A stretch of DNA of 15,333 nt from an uncultured Mycoplasmatota bacterium (lineage in GTDB: Bacteria > Bacillota_I > Bacilli_A > RF39 > UBA660). The notes beneath the pieces are model-generated. The model saw only the letters and a list, made by a program, of their open reading frames with translations, was not told the DNA's origin and searched no databases. A program made the position numbers and the translations under genes. The stretch covers positions 1-15,333 of the forward strand of contig URXR01000026.1 of NCBI GenBank assembly GCA_900551925.1. Reading direction: 5' to 3'. Position 1 is the stretch's first letter. Every line of letters begins with the position of its first letter. This document shows positions 6,697-14,005 of this stretch, one piece after another.

Positions 6697-8382
6697 ATGA
6701 AATTAAAGGGAAGCTTTTTTTATACTTTAAGAGAAAATATAAAAGATGAGGAAAGTAAAAGTGGTAATCTGTTAGTTAAAGCAGGTTTTATTAAAAAATC
6801 TTCAAGTGGTATTTATATGCTCATGCCGATGGGATTTAGAGTTTATCAAAATATTTTAAATATTGTAAGAGAAGAAATGAATAAAGCTTCTGCTAATGAA
6901 CTTTTAATGCCTTCTTTAATTCCAGAAGAGGTTTATGTTAAATCTGGAAGAAGAGAAAACTTTGGTAGTGATATGTTTTCTTTAAAAGATAGGGTAAATA
7001 GAGATTATGTTTTAGGACCAACTCATGAAGAACTTTTTGTTAGTGCTGCTAGTATGAAGATAAAATCTTATAAAGATATGCCTTTTAATATCTATCAGAT
7101 AGCTACTAAGTTTCGTGATGAGCCAAGGCCAAGGTATGGACTTATAAGAGTAAGAGAGTTTACGATGAAAGATGCTTATAGTTTTGATACTAGTTATGAA
7201 GGATTAGATAAATCGTATAAAAAAATGTATGAAGCATATAAGAATATTTTTGATAGAGTAGGACTTGATTATAAAATTGTAACTGCAGATACAGGTGTAA
7301 TGGGAGGTCTTTTATCTGAGGAATTTCAAGCTATTACTGATATTGGAGAAGATACTTTAGTTATTTGTGATAAATGTTCTTTTGCTTCAAATATTGAGGT
7401 TTGTGAGACAGTAACTTTAAAAAAAGAGGAAGAAGAAAAAGAATTTGAAAAGAAACTTATTGAAACTCCTAATATTGGAGTAATTGAAGATTTAGAAAAA
7501 GCAGGATTTGATATTAAAAAGTTAACGAAGACTTTAATTTATAAAGCAGATGATAAGTTTTATGCTGTTGTTGTTCCAGGTGATAGAGAAGTTAATGAAT
7601 TAAAGATTAGAAAGGTTACTAAGAGTAAGAATATCGAACTTGCTACTAGAGAGGAAGTAGAGAAAATAACAGGGGCTAAGCTAGGATTTGCTGGGCCAAT
7701 AGGACTTGATATTCCAATAATTATTGATAGTGATGTAGCTTTTATGAAAAACTTTTTAGTGGGTGCTAATAAAACAGATTATCATTACATTAATGTTAAT
7801 TTAAAGGATATAGAAAATTATGAAATAGCAGATATTAAAGAAGTAAAAGAAGGAGATTTTTGTCCTTTATGTAAGAATAAACTTAGTTTTAAAAAGGGAA
7901 TAGAGGTAGGAAATACTTTTAAACTTGGTGATAAATATTCTAGAACAATGAATCTTACTTATTTGGATAAAGATAATAAAGAACAGTATCCAATTATGGG
8001 CTGTTATGGAATAGGACTGGAAAGAATTTTAGCTAGTGTGGCTGAACAAAGAAATGATGATAAAGGTCTTAGCTGGCCTATGTCAATTGCACCATTTAAA
8101 GTAGCAATAGTGTTACTTAATCAAGATGGTGAGGAATATGCTAACAATTTATATGATACTTTAAATAGAGAAGGTATTGATACTTTACTTGATGATAGAG
8201 ATGAAAGACCAGGAGTTAAGTTTAATGATATGGATTTAATAGGAATTCCTATTAGAATTACAATAGGTAAAAAATTTAATGAAAATATTGTAGAACTTAA
8301 ATTAAGAGATGAAAAGGAAGTAAAAGAAATAATTACAAATAGTGTGTTAGAAGAAATAAAAAAAGTAATAGATAATGGGTGA
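6697..8382 (+). CDS. proS: Prolyl-tRNA synthetase (bacterial type, with editing domain)
   Basis: Charges tRNA-Pro with proline in the cytoplasm. Class II motifs: motif 1 around residues 41-75 (MLMPMGFRVYQ through LMPSLIP), the GPTHEE loop at 107-112, motif 2 FRDEPRPRYGLIRVREF at 139-155, and motif 3 GCYGIGLERILASVAE at 435-450. An insertion editing domain runs from about 225 to 400, with VVVPGDREVNE at 291-301, and the anticodon-binding domain occupies the last 95 residues (RDERPGVKFNDMDLIGIP). Length 561 is that of the bacterial ProS with INS domain. The usual EVGHIF of the family reads EVGNTF (residues 403-408). GAGGATGTGAT just upstream is the ribosome binding site; there is no room for a T-box. 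Confidence 0.95.
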   Translation: MKLKGSFFYTLRENIKDEESKSGNLLVKAGFIKKSSSGIYMLMPMGFRVYQNILNIVREEMNKASANELLMPSLIPEEVYVKSGRRENFGSDMFSLKDRVNRDYVLGPTHEELFVSAASMKIKSYKDMPFNIYQIATKFRDEPRPRYGLIRVREFTMKDAYSFDTSYEGLDKSYKKMYEAYKNIFDRVGLDYKIVTADTGVMGGLLSEEFQAITDIGEDTLVICDKCSFASNIEVCETVTLKKEEEEKEFEKKLIETPNIGVIEDLEKAGFDIKKLTKTLIYKADDKFYAVVVPGDREVNELKIRKVTKSKNIELATREEVEKITGAKLGFAGPIGLDIPIIIDSDVAFMKNFLVGANKTDYHYINVNLKDIENYEIADIKEVKEGDFCPLCKNKLSFKKGIEVGNTFKLGDKYSRTMNLTYLDKDNKEQYPIMGCYGIGLERILASVAEQRNDDKGLSWPMSIAPFKVAIVLLNQDGEEYANNLYDTLNREGIDTLLDDRDERPGVKFNDMDLIGIPIRITIGKKFNENIVELKLRDEKEVKEIITNSVLEEIKKVIDNG

Positions 8383-8399
8383 TTTATCTGTTACTTTTT
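8360..8399. terminator. Bidirectional terminator across two stop codons
   Basis: AAAAAGTAATAGATAA (8360-8375) pairs over 16 positions, one of them G-U, with TTATCTGTTACTTTTT (8384-8399) around an 8-nt loop. It contains the proS stop (8380-8382, in the loop) and the stop of the facing carboxypeptidase gene (8391-8393, in the right arm), so it serves both strands. Confidence 0.85.
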
Positions 8400-9620
8400 G
8401 TTTTTAATTTTTTTAGTAATAACTATAGTTAAAATTATAATAGAAATATATGTGATACTAGCAATTATTAAGTATTTATTTGTTTCTAAAAATTTAATTA
8501 TGCTAAAATGAACATCTTTTTCTAATGTTATATCTAAAGTATCTACTAAATTATCTTGATAATAGATTTCTAATGTTCCTAATTTATCGCCTTTTTTATT
8601 TTTTGGGGTTATAGTATTTATTCCTTTATATTTAGTGGTTATATCATTCTTATCATAATTATTTTTTAAAAAGTATAAAACATCTTTTGGTGCTTTGATA
8701 TCTATTTTACTTTCTTTTAAGTATTTAGTTTTTAGGGAAAGAATAGTATCATTTTTTTCTATAATTTTTTGATAGCCATAGTTAGAAAAATAATATTCAT
8801 AAAGTTTCTTGGCATCTTTTAGATGTTTAGGATTATTTCTATCATAACTAGCATTAGTAGAAACAATAATATAAGTTGAATTATTCTTTTTAGCATAGCT
8901 CATTAAAGCATAACCTGGGTCATCATTGTAACCTGTTTTTCCACCTTTTAGATAAGGCATATCTAATTTGAATTTAGTCATGTAGCCTAAAATTGTATGA
9001 TTTATTTTATCATTATTTGAGGTAGTGTAAGTAAAAGTACTTATTATTTTATTTAAAGTTTTATTATTTAAACTATATTTCATTAATTTTAGCATATCTT
9101 CCATAGTGGAATAATTATTTACATCATCTAGTCCTATTGGGTTACTAAAACGGGTATTTTTCATACCAATTTCTTGGGCCTTTTTATTCATTAAACTTAC
9201 GAATTTATCTACAGAATTAGTAGTATCTAAAACAAGAGCATAACCACAGTCGGCACTTGATTCTAAAATAAAGGAGTAAAGAAAATCTTGATAAGTATAG
9301 GTTTTATTTATATCTAGAGTAGAAACACTTAAATCTTCTTGTCTTAAAAAGTTAAAGTCTACCTTTTGGAAATCAATTTTTTTATTTAGATTATTAGTAT
9401 TTTCTAATATTACTAAAGCAGACATAACCTTAGTTAGTGAAGCAATACTAGCTTTTTCATCTTCGTTTTTTTGATACATAATTTTATTTTCTTCTAAATT
9501 GTAGACAATTATATTATTAGAATAAGTATTAAACTTTTCAACATTTACAGCATTTACTTCTAGATAAGGAAATATTGTTATAGTAATAATAAATAATAAC
9601 ATAAATAGTTTTTTCATCAT
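8391..9620 (-). CDS. Serine-type D-alanyl-D-alanine carboxypeptidase
   Basis: Removes the terminal D-alanine from peptidoglycan stems outside the membrane (PBP5/DacA/DacF family, peptidase S11). A signal peptide occupies about residues 1-24. The active-site SxxK is S61-L-T-K64 and KTG is K228-T-G230 within LKGGKTGYND. The SxN motif region reads SSADCGYAL (121-129); aligned to the usual SxNDAxxAL this puts alanine where asparagine is normal. After the peptidase domain there is a C-terminal domain and a membrane helix at about 383-402 ending in lysines, an outer-face anchor. The first ATG is preferred: AGAGGA (9635-9630) is 9 nt upstream. Monocistronic, with promoter 9648-9656 and terminator 8360-8399. 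Confidence 0.9.
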   Translation of the reverse strand: MMKKLFMLLFIITITIFPYLEVNAVNVEKFNTYSNNIIVYNLEENKIMYQKNEDEKASIASLTKVMSALVILENTNNLNKKIDFQKVDFNFLRQEDLSVSTLDINKTYTYQDFLYSFILESSADCGYALVLDTTNSVDKFVSLMNKKAQEIGMKNTRFSNPIGLDDVNNYSTMEDMLKLMKYSLNNKTLNKIISTFTYTTSNNDKINHTILGYMTKFKLDMPYLKGGKTGYNDDPGYALMSYAKKNNSTYIIVSTNASYDRNNPKHLKDAKKLYEYYFSNYGYQKIIEKNDTILSLKTKYLKESKIDIKAPKDVLYFLKNNYDKNDITTKYKGINTITPKNKKGDKLGTLEIYYQDNLVDTLDITLEKDVHFSIIKFLETNKYLIIASITYISIIILTIVITKKIKNKK

Positions 9621-9647
9621 AATACCAAATCCTCTTTATTTATATCA

Positions 9648-9656
9648 AGTATAACA
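9648..9656 (-). promoter_or_regulatory. Extended -10 promoter of the carboxypeptidase gene
   Basis: Read on the minus strand, TGTTATACT (9656-9648) is an extended -10. No good -35 is visible. The start site falls about 10 nt ahead of the ribosome binding site AGAGGA. Confidence 0.55.
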
Positions 9657-9682
9657 AAATTTTAGAAATATTTCTATAAGTC

Positions 9683-9712
9683 TTGGAAGTTTGTTAATAT
9701 TTAGTGTATAAT
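9683..9712 (+). promoter_or_regulatory. Promoter of the 310-residue protein / asd operon
   Basis: TTGGAA (9683-9688) and TATAAT (9707-9712), spacer 18 bp, divergent from the carboxypeptidase promoter. The leader would be about 17 nt, with GGGTGG just before the ATG at 9736. Confidence 0.65.
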
Positions 9713-9735
9713 GGATATAAGAATAGGGTGGTTAT

Positions 9736-10668
9736 ATGAGTAGTAACAGATTCTTAGAGAAGTTAAAAGAGAAATATAATTATAATGATAAAACGGTTAC
9801 AGCTTTAGGAAAAATAATTCCAAGTTTAATAGAGTATTATGGAGATCATTATGAAACTTTAATTTTAGAAGCTATTTTAAATTGTGAAATAATTCCTTGT
9901 AATTCGTATCAAACAATTGCTAAAGTTTTTAAAGAAAAAGAACTTGTTAAGACTTTTGGAAAAAGTAATTTAGAAAATATAGATTTAAAAAGATCAGAGG
10001 GAGTTTATTTATCTAATGCTTGCATAGTTTATGATGAAATGACTAATACTTTTAAAATCGATAAAATAGAAAGAACTATTGTTACTTCTCATACTTTTAA
10101 TTATGATTCTCCCAAGGGATTAGAGGTTTTAACTTATGCTCTTTGTAAACTTATAAAAAGTTATCAAGATGAGTATATAATTAATGAAAATAAGCTTATT
10201 AAAAGAACGGGAATTTTTACAGAAGAAAGTTTTATTGTAAAAGATGGAGAAGAGATTTATTTAAATTTTGACAAGTCTAAAGGTAAAGCTTTAGAGGAAG
10301 GATTTACTATTTATGATACAGAGCAGATTGTATCTTTAATTTTAGCAGATAATTATAAGTGTTATGATTATGAAAGTGTTTATATAGTTGCCTCTATTTT
10401 AAAGGAGAAGTTTAAGATGCTTGATGTTATTAATTCTTATGAACTAGAGGGTGATTTAAATAAATTTGAAAAATTATCACAAGATGATGAGACTTTACTT
10501 TTAAAAAAATGTGATGAGTGTTTGATATTAGAAGATGAAATGTTTATTTCGATGGATAGAGAAGATAAAAATGATTTATCAAAAAGAATAAATAAAAAAT
10601 TATCAGGGGAAATATTTTTTGTTTTAATGAAGATATACGAGGCTAGAACGGAGAAAATAAAGGCTTAG
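9736..10668 (+). CDS. Unrecognised protein, possibly a degenerate metallopeptidase-like fold
   Basis: I cannot assign a function. It is 310 residues, soluble, with no signal peptide or membrane helix. The N-terminal third is helical (FLEKLKEKYNY, LIEYYGDHY). The central block from about 93 to 160 has a strand IVTSHTFNYD, then GLEVLTYALCKLIKSYQDEY (129-148), then ENKLIKRTGI. The helix VLTYALCKLIKSY sits where a zinc-peptidase HExxH helix would read (H-E-L-x-H), but the three ligand positions are Y134, A135 and K138, so catalysis would be lost. I regard that link as tentative. The C-terminal half is helical. A promoter lies just upstream and asd starts 12 nt after the stop, so both are cotranscribed. 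Confidence 0.45.
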   Translation: MSSNRFLEKLKEKYNYNDKTVTALGKIIPSLIEYYGDHYETLILEAILNCEIIPCNSYQTIAKVFKEKELVKTFGKSNLENIDLKRSEGVYLSNACIVYDEMTNTFKIDKIERTIVTSHTFNYDSPKGLEVLTYALCKLIKSYQDEYIINENKLIKRTGIFTEESFIVKDGEEIYLNFDKSKGKALEEGFTIYDTEQIVSLILADNYKCYDYESVYIVASILKEKFKMLDVINSYELEGDLNKFEKLSQDDETLLLKKCDECLILEDEMFISMDREDKNDLSKRINKKLSGEIFFVLMKIYEARTEKIKA

Positions 10669-10680
10669 GGAGGAAAAGTT

Positions 10681-11751
10681 ATGGAAAAAATAAAAGTTGG
10701 TATTTTGGGTGCTACGGGATATGTAGGGCAAAGATTTGTAACGCTTTTAGATAAGCATCCTTATTTTGAAGTTAAGGTTTTAGCGGCTTCAGAAAGAAGT
10801 GCTTCAAAAAGGTATGAAGATAGTATTCGTGATAGATGGAAAATAGAAGAGAAAATTCCTGATTATGCTAAGGATATAGTATTAAAAGATGTTTATGATA
10901 TAGAAGAAATAGTAAAGGAAGTAGATTTAGTTTTTTCGGCTGTAGATATGTCAAAGGAGGAAATAAGAAAAATAGAAGAAGCTTATGCTAAAAAAGAGGT
11001 AGTTGTAGTTTCTAATAATTCTGCTCATAGATTTACTTTAGATGTTCCAGTTGTTATTCCAGAGGTAAATAGTGATCATTTTAAAATAATTGAAAAACAA
11101 AAAGAGAGACTTGGAACAAAAAAAGGTTTTATAGTAGTTAAACCTAATTGTTCTATTCAGTGTTATGTACCTTTAATTGATGCCTTAAGAGAATATGAGC
11201 CATATCTTATAAGCATTTCTACTTATCAAGCTATAAGTGGGGCTGGAAAAACTTTTAAAGATTTTCCGGAGATTGTTGATAATATTATTCCTTATATAAA
11301 AGGGGAAGAGGAAAAATCAGAAAAAGAACCTTTAAAAATATGGGGTAAAGTTGAGGGAGATAGAATAGTTTTAAATGAAGATATTACGATATCTTCTCAG
11401 TGTCTTAGAGTTCCGGTTAGTGAGGGACATATGGCAACAGTTAGTGTTAAGTTTAAGAAGAAACCTACTAAGGATGAAATAATTGGTAAGTGGAATAGTT
11501 ATGGAGCTTTAGAGTATGATCTTCCTCATAAAACTGATAAGTTTATTACTTATTTTGAAGATGATTTTAGACCTCAGACTAAGCTTGATAGAGATTTATA
11601 CGGTGGTATGGGAATAGCTGCAGGAAGATTAAGAGAAGATTCTATTTTTGATTATAAATTTATTGGGCTTTCTCATAATACTATAAGAGGTGCAGCAGGA
11701 GGAGCTTTACTTACGGCGGAACTTTTATATAAAATGGGGTATTTAGATTGA
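10681..11751 (+). CDS. asd: Aspartate-semialdehyde dehydrogenase
   Basis: Reduces aspartyl phosphate to aspartate-4-semialdehyde with NADPH, the branch point to lysine/DAP, threonine and methionine. It starts with the Rossmann motif GATGYVGQRF (10-19). The catalytic cysteine is C157 in KPNCSIQ, and the base is H250 in SEGHMATV. The long form (356 residues) with YQAISGAGKTF and the C-terminal GGMGIAAGRLREDS is the fungal/archaeal-type Asd rather than the E. coli type. GGGAGG supplies a strong ribosome binding site. It lies 12 nt after an unrecognised gene. No other lysine or threonine pathway genes are in the window. Confidence 0.95.
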   Translation: MEKIKVGILGATGYVGQRFVTLLDKHPYFEVKVLAASERSASKRYEDSIRDRWKIEEKIPDYAKDIVLKDVYDIEEIVKEVDLVFSAVDMSKEEIRKIEEAYAKKEVVVVSNNSAHRFTLDVPVVIPEVNSDHFKIIEKQKERLGTKKGFIVVKPNCSIQCYVPLIDALREYEPYLISISTYQAISGAGKTFKDFPEIVDNIIPYIKGEEEKSEKEPLKIWGKVEGDRIVLNEDITISSQCLRVPVSEGHMATVSVKFKKKPTKDEIIGKWNSYGALEYDLPHKTDKFITYFEDDFRPQTKLDRDLYGGMGIAAGRLREDSIFDYKFIGLSHNTIRGAAGGALLTAELLYKMGYLD

Positions 11752-11757
11752 TTTTTA

Positions 11758-11766
11758 TGTTATAAT
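11758..11766 (+). promoter_or_regulatory. Extended -10 promoter of the fic gene
   Basis: TGTTATAAT (11758-11766) just after the asd stop; no good -35. Start near 11773, with AAAGGAG (11784-11790) 9 nt before the ATG at 11800. No terminator separates it from asd. Confidence 0.6.
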
Positions 11767-11799
11767 ATTAAAAATATTTTTAGAAAGGAGTTTTTGATT

Positions 11800-12468
11800 A
11801 TGAATAAATTTTTAAAAGCTTTAAAAAAACAAGAATATTTTGAAAATTTTATAACTAGGAGTATAAAAAATTCTAATGCTATCGAAGGTAATACTTTATC
11901 ATTTGCCGAGACATATTCTATAGTTTTTAATGATGAGTCTTTACCTCTTCAAAATGTGAATCCTAGAGAACTTTATGAAGCAATTAATTTAAAATATGCT
12001 ATAGATTATTCTTTAAATAATTTAAATAAGTTTGATATAGAATTAATTATTAAAATTGGGGATTTAATAAATAAAAATATAAAAGATACTTCTGGTTTTA
12101 GAAAGACTCAAAATTATATTCAAGGAGCAGATTTTGTGCCAGTGAAACCTAGTTATGTTCCAAGTATGATTAATGATATTATTTATGAATACAATAATAG
12201 TGAATTAGATATACTTTTTAAAATCGCTAAGTTTCATATAGATTTTGAACATATTCATCCTTTTGAAGATGGTAATGGCAGAACAGGAAGAGTTCTTCTA
12301 AATCATCAACTAATTATGAATAATGAAATACCTATAGTAATACCAGAAGAAAAAAGATTGGAATATTTTGATATTTTAGCTAATTTTGATATTGATGGGT
12401 TTGTAAAGTTGATAAAAGATTTGCAAAAAAGAGAAAAAGAAAAAATGAATGATTATGGAGTGTTATGA
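11800..12468 (+). CDS. Fic-domain protein (predicted AMP-transferase)
   Basis: Fic proteins usually transfer AMP or another nucleotide phosphate to hydroxyl groups of target proteins. The full catalytic motif HPFEDGNGRTGR is present at residues 153-164, with catalytic H153 and the phosphate-binding GNGR. SNAIEG at 25-30 matches the (S/T)xxxE(G/N) inhibitory motif, placed at the N-terminus, so this is a class II, self-inhibited Fic with E29 as the regulatory glutamate. I place the start at ATG 11800 because AAAGGAG is 9 nt away; TTG at 11794 is too close. Length 222 is typical of a compact Fic. No partner antitoxin gene is adjacent. The target cannot be read from sequence. Confidence 0.9.
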   Translation: MNKFLKALKKQEYFENFITRSIKNSNAIEGNTLSFAETYSIVFNDESLPLQNVNPRELYEAINLKYAIDYSLNNLNKFDIELIIKIGDLINKNIKDTSGFRKTQNYIQGADFVPVKPSYVPSMINDIIYEYNNSELDILFKIAKFHIDFEHIHPFEDGNGRTGRVLLNHQLIMNNEIPIVIPEEKRLEYFDILANFDIDGFVKLIKDLQKREKEKMNDYGVL

Positions 12469-12537
12469 GGTTAATAATACTTAGGTCAATATTAAAAATA
12501 CCGAACTTTTTATTGTATATTGTAATAAATAAATTAT

Positions 12538-12562
12538 ATGAGAATAAATTTCTCATTTTTTT
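12538..12562 (+). terminator. Terminator after fic
   Basis: ATGAGAA (12538-12544) pairs with TTCTCAT (12550-12556) around TAAAT, followed by TTTTTT (12557-12562). Confidence 0.75.
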
Positions 12563-12563
12563 C

Positions 12564-12592
12564 TTGTAATAAAAAGATAAATACTATATAAT
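12564..12592 (+). promoter_or_regulatory. Promoter pointing into the IS left end
   Basis: TTGTAA (12564-12569) and TATAAT (12587-12592) with a 17-bp spacer. The start would be near 12599, about 20 nt before the IS. With the IS removed, the leader would continue into 14012 and reach the glycine-rich gene at 14046 after roughly 55 nt, so this may be that gene's original promoter. As it stands it would run into the terminator at 12631-12662. Confidence 0.6.
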
Positions 12593-12618
12593 TAAAATGT
12601 ATAAAACTGCATTGGTCA

Positions 12619-12621
12619 AGT
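12619..12621. repeat. Left copy of IS target-site duplication (AGT)
   Basis: AGT at 12619-12621 repeats at 14009-14011. The match can be extended to AAGT (12618-12621 and 14008-14011) if one terminal base is counted as target. IS3-family elements duplicate 3-5 bp. Confidence 0.6.
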
Positions 12622-13502
12622 TAAAGTAGACAATTTGAGGGGGTATTCTCAAATTGTTTTTTGTATTGCATAGGAGTTAAATAACCGAGACAACATTGAG
12701 GTCTTTCAAAATTAAAGTAGTGAATATAATTTTCAATTTCTTCAAAAATATTGTTTGAGGAGTTGATTTTAAAATCAATAAATAATTCTTCTTTAATCCA
12801 ACCATTAATAGACTCCATTGCACCATTTTCAGTAGGTTTACCTGGTTTGGACATAGAATGTATGATATGATTATAAGGAAGAGATTCATTGAATTTCTTT
12901 GAAGAATATACTGAACCTTGATCTGTGTGTAGAATAGTAACAAAGTCCATATATTCTTCTTTTTTTGTAAGAACTTGTTGTAAAGCAAAATGATAAGTAT
13001 TGGGATCACCACGTTTATTAGATAAAGAATAAGCAACAATTTCATTGTTAAATAAATCCATAAATAAAGTTAATTCATAATAATGGTTATTAGCCCAAAA
13101 AGCAGTCATATCAGAAACAACAATTTGAAAAGGCGAGGAAGGATTAAGTTTGGCAAGAATATAATTAGGGAAGTTTTTAAGTTCCTTTTTAGATTTTTTA
13201 CCATATCTTTTAACATGTTTAGAGATAGATTTAATATTTAAAAAGCTGCAAATTTTAAAGGCATAATTATCAGAGTAGACAATACCAAGATCAAGTTTAA
13301 TTTTAGCATTTAGCCACCTATAGCCATGAGAAGGGAATTTATAATGATATTCTTCGAACAAATCACAAGCACTAGTTCTATTAATTTCTCTAATTGAAGG
13401 AGAGAATCTTCTGTCTAGCCATTTATAATAACCAGAACGATTAATATTCATAACTTTACATAAAGAATTAATAGAGTAAAGATAAGATAAACTAAAAATC
13501 AC
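12621..13502 (-). CDS. IS3-family transposase OrfB (DDE integrase core)
   Basis: Catalytic part of the transposase. The DDE triad is D131 (VVSDMTAF), D194 (HTDQGSVYSS) and E230 (NGAMES), with the 35-residue D-to-E spacing normal for IS3. HTH-like INRSGYYKW and the SHGYRWLNAKI block precede the core, and YFNFERPQCCLGYLTPMQY closes it. The listed start is GTG, overlapping the orfA TGA as GTGA and lacking a good ribosome binding site. The frame stays open upstream to 13582, so most product is probably an OrfAB fusion by -1 frameshift. The stop codon TAA uses base 12621, outside the IS proper, so it is completed by target DNA. Length 293 residues; intact. Confidence 0.92.
   Translation of the reverse strand: MIFSLSYLYSINSLCKVMNINRSGYYKWLDRRFSPSIREINRTSACDLFEEYHYKFPSHGYRWLNAKIKLDLGIVYSDNYAFKICSFLNIKSISKHVKRYGKKSKKELKNFPNYILAKLNPSSPFQIVVSDMTAFWANNHYYELTLFMDLFNNEIVAYSLSNKRGDPNTYHFALQQVLTKKEEYMDFVTILHTDQGSVYSSKKFNESLPYNHIIHSMSKPGKPTENGAMESINGWIKEELFIDFKINSSNNIFEEIENYIHYFNFERPQCCLGYLTPMQYKKQFENTPSNCLL
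12622..12649. repeat. IS left inverted repeat
   Basis: Reads TAAAGTAGACAATTTGAGGG and onward to TATTCT. Compared inward with the right end it differs at few positions, with a 1-nt gap after ACAA. The last codons of orfB lie in this repeat. Confidence 0.85.
12631..12662 (+). terminator. Terminator inside the IS left end
   Basis: CAATTTGAG (12631-12639) pairs perfectly with CTCAAATTG (12648-12656) around GGGGTATT, then TTTTTT (12657-12662). It reads into the element on the plus strand, so it would stop transcripts entering from the left and protect orfAB from antisense transcription. Confidence 0.8.
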
Positions 13503-13867
13503 TTCGTATTCTTTTTGAAGAAAGTAATGAATACCTTTCTTCCCGTACCATCTTTTGTCACTTGATAGTTTTTTTTTAGTCTAGCAATTTGAATATCCTT
13601 TTTCATTAATAAAGCTTTAAGCTCATTAGGAGAAAGATGATCATAATCAATAAATTCATCATTAACAGTAGAGTCAGAGATAATATGGAAATCATTATAA
13701 ACAATGTTTTCATCAAAACAGTGAGGATTTTTATTGTAAGAAGTAATCCAGTTTTCTAAAGTTTTGAGAGGGATATTGTAATCCCGAGCAGTTTTGATAG
13801 TAGATTTACCATCAACACAAATTAATTCAGCAAGTTTCTTTTTAATAGAGTTAGAGTATTGAGCCAT
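13499..13867 (-). CDS. IS3-family OrfA, HTH DNA-binding protein
   Basis: Helix-turn-helix protein that binds the IS ends and regulates transposition. The HTH is at about residues 19-44 (GKSTIKTARDYNIPLKTLENWI), with a leucine-zipper-like stretch LSPNELKALLMKKDIQIARLKK near the end. I choose the ATG at 13867 rather than the in-frame ATG at 13885, because AAAGGA is correctly spaced from it and nothing precedes the earlier one. That gives 122 residues. It ends GTGA-overlapped with orfB and carries the slippery run A AAA AAC in the codons for LKKN. Weak orfA promoter elements lie in the repeat region 13912-13970. Confidence 0.85.
   Translation of the reverse strand: MAQYSNSIKKKLAELICVDGKSTIKTARDYNIPLKTLENWITSYNKNPHCFDENIVYNDFHIISDSTVNDEFIDYDHLSPNELKALLMKKDIQIARLKKNYQVTKDGTGRKVFITFFKKNTK
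13517..13574 (-). other. Predicted -1 programmed frameshift site with downstream hairpin
   Basis: Read on the minus strand, A AAA AAC (13574-13568) sits in the orfA frame as CTA AAA AAA AAC, the classical slippery pattern. After the shift the frame is open into orfB. A perfect 8-bp hairpin, GAAGAAAG/CTTTCTTC (13542-13535 and 13524-13517), lies 25 nt downstream and could stimulate slippage. IS3 elements generally make OrfAB this way. Confidence 0.75.
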
Positions 13868-13911
13868 AAAGACACATCCTTTCATAAAAAATAATGTACA
13901 GACAATTAAAA

Positions 13912-14005
13912 AGTTGTATATATATAAGTAAAGTTGTCTACTTATAAAACAAAGTTGTATACTCTCAGTTTCTGCTTGACTAGAAAACCCCCTTAGTTGT
14001 ATACT
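13912..14005 (+). repeat. Phased AGTTGTNTACT repeats at IS right end
   Basis: AGTTGT-A/C-TA(C/T) motifs start at 13912, 13932, 13953 and 13995. Spacings are 20, 21 and 42 (2 x 21), about two helical turns each. The last copy is part of the terminal inverted repeat; the left end holds one inverted copy. They look like transposase binding sites and overlap the region where orfA should be transcribed. Confidence 0.7.
13976..14005 (+). promoter_or_regulatory. Outward promoter in the IS right end
   Basis: TTGACT (13976-13981) and TATACT (14000-14005) with an 18-bp spacer, the -10 lying inside the terminal inverted repeat. The start would be near 14012, just outside the IS, and would read into the glycine-rich gene at 14046. 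Confidence 0.7.

Noticed and set aside
12677..13045. Minus-strand 122-residue ORF in the IS
   Set aside because: It is in another frame of orfB, whose DDE residues are in the main frame.
13868..13885. Upstream ATG for orfA at 13885
   Set aside because: It has no ribosome binding site, whereas AAAGGA is well placed for ATG at 13867.
13912..14005. CRISPR array from the short repeats at the IS end
   Set aside because: Repeats are about 11 bp with almost no unique spacers and no cas genes; they belong to the IS end.
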